Positions 1-11,699 of a DNA stretch of 64,000 nt are shown piece by piece (position 1 is the first letter of the stretch; each line of letters starts with the position of its first letter). The position numbers and the translations under genes are program-made. The DNA comes from Moniliella sp. 'wahieum' (lineage: Eukaryota > Basidiomycota > Moniliellomycetes > Moniliellales > Moniliellaceae), in NCBI GenBank assembly GCA_003971905.1, contig RSEE01000039.1, positions 186,001-250,000 on the forward strand, written 5' to 3'. The notes beneath the pieces are model-generated. The model was given only the letters and a program-made list of their open reading frames with translations. It searched no databases and was not told the DNA's origin.

Positions 1-206
1 CTCTTTCAACTCTGAGATCTGACCCATGTCAGCCTCCTGTTCCTGCAATGATTCCCGTCCTGCTGCATACTCTGTAGGGGGGCAAGATCCTGATATATAG
101 TACTAGAAGATGGGTCGGAAGCAGAACTCGAAACCAGAACCATACATGATTTGTGGCGCTCACTACCTAGATCAGCGAAGGAGACTTCAGGGAGAAGGGT
201 TACCAG
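1..206. other. downstream flank of FIP1
   Basis: This stretch lies beyond the FIP1 stop and holds no reading frame with recognisable protein character on either strand. It is probably 3' untranslated and intergenic DNA. Confidence 0.4.
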
Positions 207-1869
207 TTACTGCCGCCGCGGTCGGGAGGGACGATCGCGCTCCTGGCGATCATGACGATCGAATCGCGCTGAATCGTAACAGAAGGCTGGTCAGGGCTTG
301 CGGATCGGCGTCGGTCACGGCCCAAGGATCGGTCTTGATGAGACGCCACGGCAGACTGGTCGTCATGGGAGTAGGTAATCCAGTCCTGAGCCCGACTCGC
401 CATCAAAGTGGTCCAGCTCGTGACGGTTTTTGCGACGGGAGGTACGAGACGGACGATGGGAAGGTGCGCCCCACCGCCCGCGGCGGTCGAACGCGCGCGT
501 GGGTCTCGCGGCCGAGGTTGATTGCCTTCCTTGCCATCTTCTTCCTTACCGGCGGGAGCTCCATTGCCCTCACCTTCCTCATCGTAGGACGAAACAACAG
601 GCGGAGCCGATCCGGGAGGGCCGCGACCAATGTGAATGGCAGGCATCGCGCCCGCATCAGGCCCGGGCGTGCCATGAGGACTGTTAGGGATACCGGTCGG
701 GCCAGCGAGAGGGTAAGGTGCCGGTGGACGAGGTGGAGGAACCCCTGGCGCTGCCGCATTCGGATAGGCTGCCCCCATGCCCATCTGGGCATGGAGCATC
801 TGTTGTTGCATGGCAGCCAATTGTTGATTGATCTGCGCCTGCAAGGGCGCCGGCATGGTGGCAATGATTTGGTCTGGGTTCATTCCTGGCATGCCCATGG
901 CCGGATCAAAGTTGGCATACAGTCCCTCGTTGGCCGCTTGGCTCTCCATGTCCTCCTTCTCGGCCATGACTTGACGTTGATGAGTAGCCCAGCGAGCCCA
1001 GCTGTCCTCGTCAAAGCCATAGTTGAACCAATCGGTCAAGTCAGCCCCGGGGCGACGCCAGGGTTTAGACGCCATCGAGGCGGGATCCAAGTGGTACAAG
1101 TTGGTCCGGCCAAACTTGCCCCCCTTGGCACCAGGACCACCACCGGGCAAATCCATGTCGGACACTTGCAGATCCGCCATGGTGGGCGACATGCGCAGCG
1201 TCGGGGCTGTCGCTGGTGCATGAGGCGGTGGACCCTCGGCTCCTTCGGGCAAGGTGTGCACCAGACCATCGTCCGGTGCAGCTTGGGGGATGTACACCCC
1301 CGCGACGAGCGGGGCAGAGGCGTGTAATCCGACGTGAGACTGGCCGATTCAGCTGTGAGAAAGGCATGGGAGCCAAGCGAGCAAGGAAATGCATTGGTCA
1401 GCAGCCATGGCCATACAGGCCAGCAGCAGGAGAGATCACCCCCACCTCCTCCCAGGCACAGAGGGAAGAGCAAAAAAAAGGAAAACGAGCGATGGGCGGC
1501 AAGGGAAACGTATGACTTACTGGGCTGTTTGGGCGCGTGTGTGGCGGCGCCAGCGGGAGAGACGCACCAGGGATGTGAGCTCGGAGCAAATGGGTGAATT
1601 GGCTCATTGTTGGAGGGGACGAGTGTGCCGGAGGGCTTGTCGGAAGCGGCCACATCAGGTGCGTCCATCACAATCTCAAGATCCTCATCGCTCGACTCAT
1701 CGCTGCTCTCCTCCATCGCGCTACTGCCGCCATCCCCAGCGGGAGAAGGTGCTGTTCCGGACGCTGGGTCCGTGGCCGTTGCAGGTTGGGGCGGTCCCGC
1801 TGCCGCTACGGCAGGGGTAGATCCGTTGGCATCGGGCGCAGCGTCATCGCCGTAGAAATGCGTCGTCAT
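207..1869 (-). CDS. FIP1: pre-mRNA 3'-end processing factor Fip1
   Basis: Fip1 bridges poly(A) polymerase to the cleavage and polyadenylation factor in the nucleus. Exon 1 starts at 1869 (MTTHFYGDD) and encodes an acidic Ser/Asp/Glu stretch (DESSDEDLEIVMD), then ends near a GTAAGT donor at 1520-1515. A downstream exon carries the diagnostic Fip1 motif at 998-1066 (KPWRRPGADLTDWFNYGFDE), followed by Gln/Met/Pro-rich sequence. The C-terminus is an R/D-rich tail (RFDRHDRQERDRPSRPRRQ) ending with TAA at 207-209, typical of the family. The motif and the tail are in different frames, and the phase does not fit at the candidate acceptor near 1353. At least two single-base errors are therefore likely and the exact exon 2 start is unsure. 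The family call is firm because the Fip1 motif is complete. Confidence 0.88.
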
Positions 1870-2142
1870 CGTCCCATGGTTGATGGGTCGTTGCTGTGAG
1901 CGTTGGTGGTGTCTTCTGGCTTTGCGGTGACCTGGCCGGGTTTGGCATCGATGGGGTACACCGCGGCGGAATGGGCCAGGGGGTTCCGCCTCGGGGTACA
2001 ATTTCAAATTCTGCGCAAGGGGTGGTGCATGCGTTGCGCGTTATCTGTGCTTGCTTCAAAACCACGTGGCCAGTCTTTCTCTGATGATCTGACCTCTGAC
2101 CTCGGACCTCGACCACCCACCACCATCCCCCCCACCACCACC

Positions 2143-2664
2143 ATGTCCAGCAACGCTCCATCCCCCTCATCCCCCTTCAACGCCGTCTTCCTGGCTGGTG
2201 TTGCCCTTGATGCGCCCCTTGCTCTTATCGGCCTCTTTGCCACCCACCTCCTGCCTTTGATCGAAGTCACCAACACCGCCATTGTTTTTATCAAGGTTTG
2301 TACCCCCCCTCCCCCTCCCCTCGCCCGGACCATCCCCCACTGACATGCTCCAATACAGCTTTGGTCGCTGGCCATCATTGCCCTCTGCCTCGCTTCGGCT
2401 CTGTGCTCCACTGTGCCCGACTACCTTCCCGGGAAACGCGCTCTGGCCATCGCTCTCCTACTCTACCACACCGGCATGTCTGCTGTTCTTTACACTGCCC
2501 CGCGGTTCATTCCCGTCTCGTTTGGTGAACTGGCCGAGAGCTTCAGCGTTTCCCCAGAGCGATTGGCCTGCATTGTGCATGGCCTTTTGGGGCTCTTGAT
2601 TACCGGTTGGTGGCAGACCACTCTGCCACTTGTCGAACTTGCCAGCCAGGGCAAGCTCGGGTAA
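2143..2664 (+). CDS. small multi-pass membrane protein, unknown function
   Basis: The start at 2143 has a good context (CACCACCATGT). Exon 1 is 2143-2295, a 63-nt intron with GTTTGT donor and TACAG acceptor spans 2296-2358, and exon 2 is 2359-2664. The join is in phase and gives about 152 residues. Hydrophobic segments occur near residues 15-35, 38-68 (across the junction), 80-100 and 118-140, so three to four membrane helices are expected. I do not recognise the family. This is one of the few genes here whose frame is intact as written. It lies head to head with FIP1, whose start is 273 bp away, so the two probably share a promoter region. Confidence 0.7.
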
Positions 2665-3986
2665 AGCCAAGTGTTCCTTTCTTGCGCTCATTTCCATCAA
2701 TCTTATTAAGGGACAGAAATGTGGCCGTCAGGCCCGCATGCTCAAATGTGATGCCGTCCCAACATATGAACTTGCAAGCCAGAAACAGTCAGGTCAATTT
2801 AAAGGGAAAGAAAGTGGCGTCCCGAATCCAGACCATTTGCAGGGGCAGGGGTAGGAATACATTTCATGTTAACCAACGTGCTTGTGTAAGAGCTGTTCTT
2901 ATGAATCCTAATTCCCGCACTGCTCTTGGTGAGGTAAATCCATCCAATATTCGACCGCAAACGACTCGAGGTTGAGAGATAGATCCCGAGCTTTCTCCCG
3001 CCTTTTCTTCTCAAACTTTTGGGTCTAGGAATCCCCACTCTTCCAGGAAAGCTCGGCTCCGACAAAAGCACAGATGCTACTCTTGCGTTTTTCGGTTAGG
3101 GCCACAATCCTTTGTTCTTATTCAGCTTCTTGCTCGCTCCTTTCGCACAGGGCGGTCAAATTTTCCCGGTTTTTGTTCACAGAGGTGAGCGTTTTTCGTT
3201 GTTCCTTCCCATCTCAATCTTGGTCTGATCTGCCTGGTTGCTACCTTCTCCATCTTGCTCAGATGAAGTGAGCCTAGTATTATCGCCCTTGGGCTCGCCC
3301 ACAGCGTCTTTGATTTTTTTCTTTGCGCAATGCCCCCTAATACTGATGCATTGGCTCGGTGAAGTTATCTCCACCAAATAGGTGGCTGAACTAAAGAGAA
3401 AAACAGAGTCAGGTACCCCGCGCGGTAACGAAAGGAAACGGGAGAGAAGGACACTTGCCATGTCTCGGTTTAGCCTCAGTTGGTCCGCCTCATCGGTAGA
3501 CTTGAATCTTCTTGCCGCGGATACTTGTCGTATAATCAGCCCTGATATTGTTACGAGGGACGCGGTACGCCTCGGCGATACCTACCATTGGACGTCTCGT
3601 CACCGCCCTTGTGAAAATGATCCTTGAGAGCAGTCTTGCGTTACATCTTCTTAGTTATTGAATTCGAGCTGGTCGCATTATCGGCACGGACACCAGTCAA
3701 GAAGGTCATATTATAGAAAACACCACTGATGCCATCAGCCAGCACTTTGTACCCATCGTGGTTGGTGGTGGCTGGTCCTTTGCGCTGTGATACGTCGGAG
3801 CCACACTTAGTGCTTGGTTTGGTGGGCGTTGATGCGTAATGGCAAGGCGAAAGTGTTGCTGGCCCGACCCCACCAACATATATACAGCCTGTGTAGTTGC
3901 TGGATCCGCAGGTGCCGCGAATATTGTCATTGGTCCGCTCACTAAACGTATGAACATCAGTTCTGCTTGAGAACTTGAATACTAAC
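2665..3986. other. intergenic, about 1.3 kb, nothing convincing
   Basis: Short open frames exist on both strands, for example 3382-3627 (+) and 3177-3461 (-), but none has a recognisable motif, a good start context or in-phase splice sites. The base composition is more AT-rich than the flanking genes. I see only intergenic DNA. Confidence 0.4.
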
Positions 3987-4058
3987 GCCTCTTTGGCTCA
4001 ATGGTAAGGCGTCGCACTCGTAATGCGAAGATTAGTCGTTCGATTCGGCTAGGAGGCA
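3987..4058 (+). tRNA. tRNA-Thr (anticodon CGT)
   Basis: A full cloverleaf can be drawn. The acceptor stem pairs 3987-3993 (GCCTCTT) with 4051-4057 (AGGAGGC), with one G-T pair. The anticodon stem is TCGCA/TGCGA around the loop CTCGTAA, giving anticodon CGT. The T-arm is AGTCG-TTCGATT-CGGCT. There is no intron. The D-arm looks one base short on its 3' side, which fits the single-base losses seen across the window. A run of seven T follows at once. Confidence 0.93.
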
Positions 4059-4065
4059 TTTTTTT
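4059..4065 (+). terminator. RNA polymerase III terminator of tRNA-Thr
   Basis: A run of seven T directly follows the tRNA 3' end, the usual pol III stop signal. Confidence 0.85.
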
Positions 4066-4257
4066 ATTTGCGACTGGCGGTACGGTACATAGTGATGAAA
4101 CGTGGAATCTCGGGAAACGCGGGGCTGTACATTGCTTCTTCCACGTGGCACTCATGTCAAGTTGCTGTCATGGAGAAGAAAAGGACACGAGGGCCTTACT
4201 GTCTGCATACCATCATCGTAACCGCGTAACCCGCCTTCGCCACACGCCTCTGCCACC

Positions 4258-4870
4258 ATGAAGCTGCTTCTCTTTCCTCTGTCCTCCTCGTTGCTGCTGG
4301 GCTGGCTATGGCAGCAGAGCCGCCTCATCGCTCCGAATCGGCATCAAAAGCGCGTGCCAGCGGAGGAGTGCCTCGTCAAGACTGTCAACGGCGACCGGGT
4401 CGAGATGGAGTACACGGGCCGTTGTGGGAAGGCGAGCAGTTTGATTCTTCTGTCGGACGTGGCCCTTTGAATTTGTGCTGGGCCAAGGCCAAGTGGTGTG
4501 TGCTGTTTCCAATTTGCGATACCTACACGGGCCGGGCTTTGTCTTTGCTACCCTTTTTGGCAGATCAAAGGATGGGATCAAGGCCTGACAGACATGTGCA
4601 TTGGCGAAAAGCGCAAGCTCACCATCCCGCCCGCTTTGGGCTATGGCAAAATGGGCGCGGGGGCCAAAATCCCTCCTGGGGCCACCCTGGTGTTTGATGG
4701 TACGTTTCGCAGGACTACACCCTGCTTGCCGGCATGGTACTGCGAGGTACGAAAGTCTTGGCGCCGCTGACGTTATTTTGCTTTCTTGCGCTGGACTAGT
4801 GGAGCTGCTGGACATTAAGGGTGCGCGTGCAGATGCCCTCAAGTTTGCGCACGCCAAGTCGGACCTGTAA
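4258..4870 (+). CDS. FPR2: ER-type FKBP peptidyl-prolyl isomerase
   Basis: This FK506-binding-protein isomerase is expected in the ER lumen. It begins with a signal peptide ([14 protein letters not shown]) and then carries the FKBP fold: [50 protein letters not shown] and VELLDI. The C-terminus KSDL resembles an ER retrieval signal but is not canonical. Exons are 4258-4495, 4564-4699 and 4800-4870, with in-phase junctions (GQGQV/IKGW and FD/VELL). Exon 1 has five single-base losses in short runs, near 4303, 4332, 4348, 4423 and 4469. Each one shifts the frame and each is repaired by one repeated base. With so many in one exon and all conserved residues kept, I take this as sequence error and not gene decay. 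Confidence 0.9.
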
Positions 4871-5665
4871 TCTGAAAAGCAGGACTCGTGTGATATTGAA
4901 TCGAAGGGGTCGCAGCCGTTGCGGTGCCTCAATCTGTAATAGTCTTACGATGGACCAGTTGTGGGTAGCTGCGCAGCTTTCTGCACTCAACTTCCCTAGA
5001 GACCGGACAGAAGTAGGGAGATGTTGGCTGGCATGTGGGGTGTGGGGTGTGGTAAGGCGAGGGACGTGTGTCGGGAGCTGGGGTGTTTCCAGTACGGGAT
5101 GTCCGGTTCGGGGTATCTGGTTCGGGGGTGACAGCCGGGGGGCCAAAAGTTCCCGGCGTCCAAAGAGAATCGAGGAAGGGTTATGCTGGTTATGTGTCGA
5201 CGTGCTCGAAGTGCTCAACAACAGATTGGAGGAGACAGCCTGGGGGTTAATGCGTACAGTTAACAGCTCACCGACATGCATTCCACACCGGCAGAGGGGC
5301 ATTCCGGGAAGTCTGCCCGTCTCGGGGCGTCCGCACCGGGCGTTGTAGAACAGAGCGGGCGGCGAAAGAGAAGGATGGGCATGCTACCTACCCAAACCCC
5401 CTCCAGACGGTGGACAGCTCAGGGACACCGCAGTAGATGGCGCAGGGGTCTGCTGAGCAGCCGAGTGCGAATCGGCTGAAGGTTGGGTGTTAGCCAAGGG
5501 CACTAAGGCCCCACCCGTGCGCCGCGCAGAGTCGGCCGGTGACGTCATCGACGGGTGATGCGTGGGCCGGCGCAGATAGTGATGTGGGGGAGCCACTCGT
5601 TCGCTTAGCCGCACCCCCCTACACCACCACCGCCTCCTCCTCGGCTGGCCCCGCGGCCCGTCCAG
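4871..5665. other. intergenic between FKBP and the F-box/WD40 gene
   Basis: A 168-codon frame on the minus strand (4796-5302) overlaps the FKBP last exon and has no recognisable motif. I treat it as chance. From about 5600 the plus strand turns very pyrimidine- and CCG-rich, as expected just upstream of, or within, the 5' end of the next gene. Confidence 0.35.
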
Positions 5666-8600
5666 ATGAGCCGCCTCGGCACGCCTGTGAATGAGCCGCG
5701 CGCCAAGGACGCCGACGAGCATGCTCCCATGCGCATCCACGCCTGCGCCCGCCCTCTGCCCTTCTCCCGCCTGCCACCGCCCCGTGCCACCTGTCCCAGC
5801 CTGCCTCGCCCACCCCCGGCCCTGCCTCCGCAGAGCCCACCGCGGTCTCGGGCGCATCCAACACATCTTCAGCCCGCCTGCCCTCTCCCCCCCTTCCCGA
5901 ACACGAGTCCCTCACACACCTACATGCCCCCTCGTCGTCGCCTCTCCCCTCCGACCAGCTGAGTCATCTCGCCGCTCTCGCCCTTCGCCATCTTCCCGAC
6001 GCTAGCGCACGCCTGCGCACCCTCGCCGCTGCCCAGCCCTCGGGGATATTCTTCAGCTTCCTGGTGTCGCTGTGGCCGCTCGCGGTATCCACGTGTCCGC
6101 TGCGCCCCGCTTGCCGTCTTACCTCCCGAAGTCGGCATCCGAATCTTCGAGTTTCGATCACCCACGCACCCTCGCCCGCGGCCCGTGTCAGTCGCACCTG
6201 GCACGCTTTGCCAGCACTCCTGCGGTCTCACGTACCCTTGCTCACCGCCGGGCTTACCGTACCTCCGTCATCGCCCCCTCTGCTCACCTCGGGCCGTAGT
6301 CGCTCGCTCGAATGGCTTGGTATTGGCTAGACAGCTCGCGTCGCCATTTCCCCCTCCCCCTCCTCGGCCCGCACTCGCTGCGCCGCGTCTCCACATGAGG
6401 ATGACTTGGATGTCATCGTCATCGACGACCTGAGGCCCAGATCGGTACCCACGCTTGGCCGTCGCCGCCGGACCCATGCTGACGACCTCGGCCCCAGACG
6501 CGTAAGCGCCCGCGTCAGTCTGCACCTAATCCTTCCACTTCAGTTCAAGATCAAAACATTGACCCGAACTTTGCACATAGGGAAGTGCTCAATGTCCTCG
6601 GAAGTCTGCAATGCCGTTATCTGGCCACGGGCGTTTTCGATCGGCAGTGATGATCGAGCGTTGCACCTCCTGACCAAGGAGCTTGGGTACCTTGATCGTG
6701 CACTCCGTACTCGCCTTCGTCCCTCTCTGAATCCCAAATTGGCATGTCTCTTCTCGATTCGCTCGAAGGTATCGTCCGCGCTGAATCAGCCCAGCGGCGA
6801 GGCATTCCTCCCTTTGCCACGTATCGCGTCTTCAAGTCGTCCCTTGGGGAAGGTGTTGTGGCCGAACCTGCGACGCGCGCCAAGCTGATCGAGTCTCTTT
6901 GTTCTTCGCCGATTTAGGCCCTGCATCAGGAAACATGCTTGACACCCAGTCATTCCTGTCGACCCATGTGGATGCACCCCGCGATGAGGCTGGAATCCCG
7001 GTGCCCAAAGTTGTCGGCGGACCTCATGCCGCAGGTGCAAAATGGTCTGGTGCAACTAGCTTGCCAGGGGATGCAGCTTCTACCCATACGTGTAGTGGAA
7101 GGGGGCACACTGGTGGCCAAGGTTGTGTAGTAATGGAGAAGACTGCATACGACGGAAATCAAGTCACGGTATCTTGTCTCGATCTTCAGGGAGGACTGCT
7201 CGATACGCTCAAACCCTCGTTGGACAATGTAGTTGTCAACGCACCCTTGAGGGGCAAGATGCAACGACAGTCCCAGCATCGCACCTCGCGAGGCTCTTGT
7301 ACTCCAGTATGAGGTGACACGGGCGTGGCTCGATCAGGGCGGACGCCTTCTTTCTCAACATTATCTTTATCCTGAGGTCTTGATTACCGACATGGTGGCG
7401 GACGACGATCGAATCGTCCTAGGCATGGGCAACAGCGCGATCCACATCATCGATACTCGGACGGGACTGCTGCAAGAGACGCTGCATCAACACACAAGTG
7501 GGGTATGGTGTTTGGCTCTGGTCCCCTCCTGGCCCTGTTTACTGTCGTCAGGATTCACGGAACAACCCCCACGCGAAAGGATCCCAACTACCAACATGGT
7601 CTTGACAGCATGCGATTCCCGTCCCGAGGCATACCTCGAGCCGTACCAACCCTGGCTACTGGATCCAAACGAATGGGAGCAGTGCCATGGCTCAAAGGAT
7701 TGACTGGCGCACAGCGCGCCCTTTTGCAAGTGTACCGTAGCATTGAACAAAAACTGCTCGAACACCTACTTGGGCCCACCGCCACGCGAAGCGGCCTGGT
7801 TCATCCGCCCCAGTAGCCGCGGCTCAGGGCGCACTAGAGGGAAACCCATCTGGAAGCTGGACCGCCACTACATTGACTATGACAATTCCTCGCAGGGAAA
7901 GAGGGTGCCACGCTTGCTGCGACGCGATTGGACTGGCCCCGAGTCAGTGTTGGATGCCGCCGTAGAGACGGAGAGAGCAGCGTGCTTGGCCGCTCGCAAC
8001 ACGCAGGGCTTGCCCAATGCCCCGCCCATCATACAAGAATCGTCGATCGCGTCCTTGGCGCGCGCACGGGCTGAGAAGGCGATGGAACTCGAAAAGTCAT
8101 TGGCCAACAAGCCGTTGCTTGTTTCGGGCGGATGTGATCGGACGGTTATCGTATGGGATCTAACAACGGGACAGCCGGTTCATGTTCTCCGTGGTCATAC
8201 TGCTACTGTTCGTTGCGTCTCCCTACTTCATGTCCGTGGCCGTGTGATGGCCGTCTCGGGGAGTCGAGACCGGGAAGCACGATTGTGGGATTTGCGTAGC
8301 GGTTTGCTCATCCACACCTTCCGCGGGCACCAAGAATCCATCCGCTGCATTGCCGTGTCGGAGGACTGCGAGGTAACATCCAGGGGCCAACGATCCCTTA
8401 ACCCGGACGAAGGACTGAAGGAACCCTTGTTTGCCACGGGTTCATACGACAGCAACGTCCGCATTTGGAATGCGGAGACGGGAGCGTGCCTTCACACGCT
8501 TCAAGGGCACACTCAGCAGGTGTACTGCATTGCCTTCCGTCGAGGTACGATCGTAACCGGCTCTCTTGATACTTCAGTGCGCGCATGGGATGCAGTGAAT

Positions 8601-9498
8601 GGGTACGTGGTTCTGTTCAGTACCATCCAGGTTTACTAACTTTGTGCCAGTCGACCTTTGTGTGTACTGAGGGGCCACACTTCGTTGGTGAGCGTAGTTA
8701 CCATTCGCGGTAACATGGTTGTCACAGGCGCAAGCGACGGGCGAGTTCTGGTGTATGATCTGGACAAGTTTACCTGCATCCACCGTCTCTGTGCACACGA
8801 CAACAGCGTCACGTCGCTCCAATTTGTGCCTGGCCTCGCTCGTGGGTTCATTCCTCAACACTACATGGCTCGCCGGCGGGCGAGTCAGCGACCGCCGCGC
8901 GGAGAGAGGCACAGCGGGGGTCGGGTTGAACCCGCCCGCAGAGGGAACCGTCGATGAGAAGTATTGGTGTTACAACCCAGAGTCGGACGATGCCCGTTGG
9001 CTCGTTTCGGCGGGCAACGACGGAACGACCAAATTGTGGGACTTGGCCGATGGGATCTGTGTGCGCTATATTGGCCCAACGAGCAAGCACGTGCTCAAGC
9101 TGGTCTGTACCAACGACCGTGGGTGATTGCTTCCTTCCCGCTCATGCATGTTATGCCACGGGTCGAGCGGTCGCGCTTGGATGTTGTCTCCTTCCGGCCG
9201 TTGAGTACGAAGGCCGACCGTTGGTTAGTGGTCAAGTCGACCGGGTGCGAGAACGAGGCTGAGGGGTCGAATAGCGACGACAGTGCTCCGAGACCCGACA
9301 TACGAGCACGTCCAGCAGCACGTCCTGACGTACCTCCATCTACTCGTGTGCGGCTATACTACGGACGGGGCTCCTTGGGACCGACTTCCCGCAGGGTTCG
9401 GGGACGAAGAGGAGGTGCAGGAGGAGGAGGGAGAAGAGGAGGAGGGGGAAGAGGAGGAGGAAGAAGAGGAGGGAGATGAGGAGGAGACTAGCGTATAA
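5666..9498 (+). CDS. F-box/WD40 protein, CDC4-like SCF substrate receptor
   Basis: F-box/WD40 proteins hold substrates for SCF ubiquitin ligases. The N-terminal part is Pro/Ser-rich. An F-box follows at about 6112-6215, seen across two frames (VGIRIFEF, then LDHPRTLA, then VSRTWHAL). A first WD blade lies near 7380-7510 (IHIIDTRTG). It is followed by an insert of roughly 180 residues, and then a run of blades from about 8100: SGGCDRTVIVWDLTTGQ, SGSRDREARLWDLRSG, ATGSYDSNVRIWNAETG, TGSLDTSVRAWDAVNG, TGASDGRVLVYDLDK and SAGNDGTTKLWDLADG. An intron at 8603-8650 joins AVNG to RPLC in phase. The start at 5666 is only a guess. The C-terminus after 9120 changes frame; I favour the acidic tail ending at 9498. 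CDC4 versus POP1 or MET30 identity is not settled. Confidence 0.78.
9409..9486 (+). repeat. GAG/GAA-rich purine tract
   Basis: A nearly pure AG tract of GAG, GAA and AGG units ends the F-box/WD40 gene. In one frame it encodes a Glu-rich tail (GEEEEGEEEEEEEEGDEEE), in another Arg/Gly. Confidence 0.75.
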
Positions 9499-9924
9499 TA
9501 AAGCCCGAGGCAGCCTCGGTTGGTTTAGAAAATACTTTTGGTGTCGTATAAAGCTTCTCGTAGCCTATGTCCTCGCACACGAGGGGAGGCACGTGAAGTA
9601 GGGCAGATTGTGGGCATGTGAGCGGGACAGCAGTAGGCGAGCGACAGAGATGGCCGCCACTCGGCTGCCATTAAGCTTCCAGGCCCCATTGGACTGGCCA
9701 AGTGGACGAGACTTTTCAGGTCGACCAGGCGGATCGATGAACGGGGAGCTGTTGCCTACTAATTGCCTGCTCGAGCCAGGCAGATCATCGATCATCGATC
9801 AGGCCTGAGATTCTGAGACCGTAGCAGCAGATAGATATGCTACTCGCTGACATAATATCTCTAAGTCCCGCACGTCTGGGTTGTCTCCGCTTTCAACCGG
9901 TCTCTTGCGCCCCACCAACGCACC
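9499..9924. other. intergenic, with ATCATCGATC repeat
   Basis: No gene is seen. A direct repeat ATCATCGATCATCGATC followed by AGGCCT sits at about 9784-9806. The same arrangement recurs near 16400. Confidence 0.5.
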
Positions 9925-10926
9925 ATGTCCACCACCCCCACAGCAGACAAGCGTGTTGTCCTCATTACCGGGTGCTCCGCTGGCGGCATGGGCTACGCCG
10001 TGGCCCAGGAGCTGCAGTACTGGAAATTACTGGGTCTTCGCCTCCACCCGCTCAGTGTCCAAGATGGACGGGCTGCCGGATGGCATCACCAAGTTGGCAC
10101 TGGACGTGACGTCGGACGAAAGCGTGCAAACGGCGGTCAAACAAGTATTGCAGCAGGCCGGCCGCATTGACATTCTGATCAACAATGCAGGTGTGAATGC
10201 TGCTGTGGGGCCAGCGGCCGAAGTGAGTCTTGGCAACTTCCAGGCCACCTATGATGTGAACGTCTTTGGCGTGATTCGGGTCACCCAAGCTGTAGCTGGG
10301 CCCATGATCGATTACGCTAGGACGAACCGTTCGAAGGCGGGGTTGATTGTCAACATTGGATCTACCGTCGGGGCTCAGCCTATGCCATGGAGTTCCGCCT
10401 ACAACTCTTCCAAAGGTCTGTCCTATCTGCACCCCAATGGCTCACTTCTCCACGGAACCATCTTATGCTCACCCATCTCTCCCTCCCCTTCGATTGCAGC
10501 TGCCATCCACTCGTACTCTGACACGCTGCGAATGGAACTGGCGCCATTTGGCATCCGTGTTCAAGTTGTTGCGCCGGGAAGATCCAGTCGCAGTTCGGAG
10601 TCAATGGCTCGGCTTCCGTGAGCTCAAGCCAAGGCAGCCGCTTTGCCCACGTTTGGAATCTGGTGCAAGCCCGCGCCATGTTCAGCCAGTCACCCACACC
10701 TCCACCGATGCCCTCGGCGGCATTTGCCAAGGCATTGCGTATCCATATGGAGAAGTACGGGGCGTTAGGTGGCCGCCTGAGCCCCTGGAGCATCCTCATG
10801 CGCTTGTTCAACAATGGGGCCTACTTTTTCGTCGGTCCCATGAGCTCTTTGGTTTGGTTGCTCACATTTTGCCTTGGTCTTGGCGTGATGCGATTATTTC
10901 GCGTAAAATGCAGCTGGGTCGCATAG
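9925..10926 (+). CDS. AYR1: short-chain dehydrogenase, AYR1-like 1-acyl-DHAP reductase
   Basis: This NADPH-dependent SDR probably reduces 1-acyl-dihydroxyacetone phosphate in phosphatidate synthesis at the ER or lipid droplets. The start at 9925 gives MSTTPTADKRVVLITGCSAG, which includes the glycine-rich cofactor motif. Then come DVTSDESV, INNAG, VNVFG, the serine of NIGSTVG and the catalytic YNSSK. The intron 10416-10499 restores SSK/AAIHSYSDTLRMEL in phase. The C-terminal half ends with a hydrophobic segment (SSLVWLLTFCLGLGVM), as in AYR1 proteins. Single bases appear lost near 10018 and near 10573, both in short runs. The SDR call is secure. The AYR1 assignment rests on the AAIHSY region and the C-terminal anchor. 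Confidence 0.82.
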
Positions 10927-11699
10927 CGGGCAATGAGCAGCACCAGAAGGCGGCTTGACGATACATCACAAGACGCAAGTCAAATGCTTGCTCTGCCTCG
11001 CCTATAACCCGAACGCATTAATATTGTTGCGAATAACAAGGTGATTCAATGAATGTGGGGCAGCGCCATTATTGTGTGATGAATCGATGAGGATGGATAT
11101 GTAGTTGGGATGATATACGGCATGGTGGGGCGTGTTTTTTCGATTCGAAAAGGGTGGCGAAGAGCCCATTCTAGATCAATTCCAAGCTGAAGAGGTGGTT
11201 CGACTCAAGATGGTCATCGAGAACGCTTGCGAAGCGAGAGTGGTGAGAACACACACACAGCTGTCCAAACTGATGGGATTCGCTTTTCGATGCTATTATA
11301 CACGCTCTACTGCACCAGTCGAACAGTGTCAAAGAGAAACATCATGCACTATTGCATATGGCAGTTGAAAAAATAAGGGGAAACGACACACCAGTAGGAA
11401 GGAAGGGAGGAACAGGAGGTATATACTAAGCCGGAAGATGAAGCAATTCGGCCCAAATGTATGCGCAGGGGAAGTACAGAGAGATGAGGGGGGCTTGGGA
11501 GAGGTGCGGATGAGAATGGGGTAGAGGTCGGTGAGAAACCGGGAATGAGGCGTCCGAGTGGATGGGCCACATAGCAGAAGCGCCGCAGAAGCCCGTCTGG
11601 GCACACAGGAAGAAGAGGATGGTACAAATGACCGAAAGAGGTGAACCGATCGTATGTGGAAATCAAAGGGAAATATAGCCGCAATCATCGAAATCATCA
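10927..11699. other. convergent 3' region between AYR1-like and KIN4-like genes
   Basis: Open frames on the minus strand here (for example 11329-11700) are Phe/Leu/Ser-rich without motif and lie beyond the kinase C-terminal domain. I see no separate gene. The tract 11380-11640 is purine-rich on the plus strand. Confidence 0.4.

Noticed and set aside
4258-4870. FKBP, SNF7 and others as pseudogenes
   Set aside because: All catalytic and core residues are kept and only run-length errors occur, across essential genes alike. Sequence error explains this better.
9283-9479. Gly/Arg-rich (RGG-like) tail for the F-box/WD40 protein
   Set aside because: The purine tract gives Gly/Arg in one frame and Glu in another. 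The Glu frame ends at 9498 and gives a more usual acidic tail, though the choice is not certain.
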